Assembly (NCBI RefSeq): GCF_000515395.1
Contig: NZ_KI911782.1
Span: 3,160,606-3,224,605, forward strand
Source of the DNA: Jiangella gansuensis DSM 44835
GTDB lineage: Bacteria; Actinomycetota; Actinomycetes; Jiangellales; Jiangellaceae
Length of the DNA: 64,000 nt
Direction: 5' to 3'
Both the position numbers and the translations under genes were made by a program. Shown here piece by piece: positions 63,131 to 64,000 of the stretch. Position 1 is the first letter of the stretch. Every line of letters starts with the position of its first letter. The notes beneath the pieces are model-generated. The model was not told where the DNA came from. It saw only the letters and a list, made by a program, of their open reading frames with translations, and did no database searches.

Positions 63131-64000
63131 CTAGAGGAGAAAACCCTGTGGAAAGGGGTCTGTCGGGTCAAGGAAGTACTGCGCGGTTCCGGTCACCCAG
63201 GCCCGGCCGGTCACCGTCGGGATCACCGCGGGGACGCCGCCGACGGACGCCTCCTCGACCAGCCGCCCGACGAACCGGCTGCCGATCAGGGACTCGTTGA
63301 CGAAGTCGGTGTCCAGCGGCAGCTCGCCGCGGGCGTGCAACTGTGCCATCCGGGCCGACGTCCCGGTGCCGCAGGGGGAGCGATCGAACCAGCCCGGGTG
63401 GATGGCCATCGCGTGCCGGGAGCGGCGCGCGTCGGAGCCCGGGTCGACCAGCTGCACGTGGTGGCACACGTCGATCTCCGGGTTCTCCGGGTGGACCGGG
63501 CGGTCGTGCTCATTGATGGCGTCCATGATGGCCAGCCCCGCGTCGAGCAGCCGGTCCTTCTGTGCGACGTCGACGCGGAGGCCAAGTTGGCCGGCATCGA
63601 GGATGGCGTAGAAGTTGCCGCCGTAAGCGAGGTCGTACGTGACGGTTCCCCAGCCGGGCACGTCGACCTTCGCGTCCAGCCGGTCGACGAACGACGCGAC
63701 GTTGCGGATCGTGACCGACTCTGCGGCGCCGCCGGAGGTGGCGACCTCGGCGATGACCAGGCCGGCCGGAGTGTCCAGACGGATGGTGGTGACCGGCTCG
63801 GTGACCTCCACCATGCCGGTCTCCACCAGCACGGTCGCGACGCCGATGGTGCCGTGCCCGCACATGGGCAGGCAGCCGGAGACCTCGATGTAGAGCACGC
63901 CCCAGTCGGCGTCCGGCCGGGTGGGCGGCTGCAGGATCGCGCCGCTCATGGCCGAATGGCCGCGCGGCTCGAACATCAGCAGCTGGCGCAGATGGTCGGA
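63131..64000 (-). CDS. Proline racemase family enzyme (hydroxyproline epimerase type), cut by window edge
   Basis: The C-terminal 289 residues are present; the start lies beyond 64000. Both catalytic motifs are visible: MCGHGTIGVATVLVE with Cys and RSPCGTGTSARMAQLH with the second Cys, the pair that exchanges the alpha proton in proline racemase and 4-hydroxyproline 2-epimerase. Having Cys at both sites argues against a dehydratase. It precedes the GntR gene by 80 bp on the same strand. Confidence 0.9.
   Translation of the reverse strand, partial: SDHLRQLLMFEPRGHSAMSGAILQPPTRPDADWGVLYIEVSGCLPMCGHGTIGVATVLVETGMVEVTEPVTTIRLDTPAGLVIAEVATSGGAAESVTIRNVASFVDRLDAKVDVPGWGTVTYDLAYGGNFYAILDAGQLGLRVDVAQKDRLLDAGLAIMDAINEHDRPVHPENPEIDVCHHVQLVDPGSDARRSRHAMAIHPGWFDRSPCGTGTSARMAQLHARGELPLDTDFVNESLIGSRFVGRLVEEASVGGVPAVIPTVTGRAWVTGTAQYFLDPTDPFPQGFLL

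Overview
The window is about 70% G+C, with dense overlapping operons, many GTG/TTG starts and regulator families typical of a soil actinomycete (LuxR-type LAL, AraC, TetR, ROK, LacI, RpiR, GntR, LysR). Twin-arginine and lipoprotein signals, cytochrome P450s with private ferredoxins, and zinc-independent ribosomal protein paralogues fit the same phylum. The genus cannot be decided from sequence alone. No rRNA, tRNA, CRISPR array, phage module or complete insertion sequence was found.

Layout. 1-14.2 kb: a PIN-domain scrap, an acetyltransferase, three large LAL regulators around an MFS transporter, then an AraC / VOC / UvrA-like ATPase drug-protection trio. 14.2-15.8 kb (minus): a two-gene unit with a RelA/SpoT-type nucleotide synthetase domain overlapping a small downstream partner, which looks like a toxin-partner pair. 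15.9-22.3 kb (minus): a ROK-controlled sugar operon (regulator, Gfo/Idh oxidoreductase carrying an in-frame amber codon, solute-binding protein, two permeases, alcohol dehydrogenase), coupled by overlaps except for a short gap before the binding protein.

22.4-35 kb is an accessory patchwork: a frameshifted SH3-like gene, a secreted GH123-like glycosidase, a TetR-controlled hydrolase/DUF1905 pair, a zinc-starvation remnant (Zur box, CobW tail, L36, L33), a Phd/VapC pair, a LacI gene with a mannitol/fructuronate dehydrogenase, an internally deleted phosphotransferase and an ArsR-like regulator. Three copies of one 58-bp palindrome (core ATGATCATCAAGA) sit at gene ends here.

35.1-45.9 kb (plus) is an 11-gene operon: P450, ferredoxin, ferredoxin reductase, RpiR/SIS regulator, Gfo/Idh oxidoreductase, ABC sugar importer, sugar isomerase/epimerase, then FAH-family hydrolase and 2-hydroxyacid dehydrogenase. 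The facing secreted BNR/sialidase-like enzyme carries a promoter motif matching the P450 promoter, so the two may form one regulon for an oxidatively processed (perhaps O-methylated) sugar.

48.4-52.8 kb: SDR, nucleotidyltransferase, small protein, FAD oxidase divergent from a LysR regulator. 52.9-61.1 kb: a YtfQRT/YjfF-type furanose importer and a secreted GH127 beta-L-arabinofuranosidase, each preceded by a LacI-type operator, together a release-and-import system for arabinofuranose-like sugars. The end holds a second P450, a GntR/FCD regulator and a proline racemase-family enzyme cut by the window edge.
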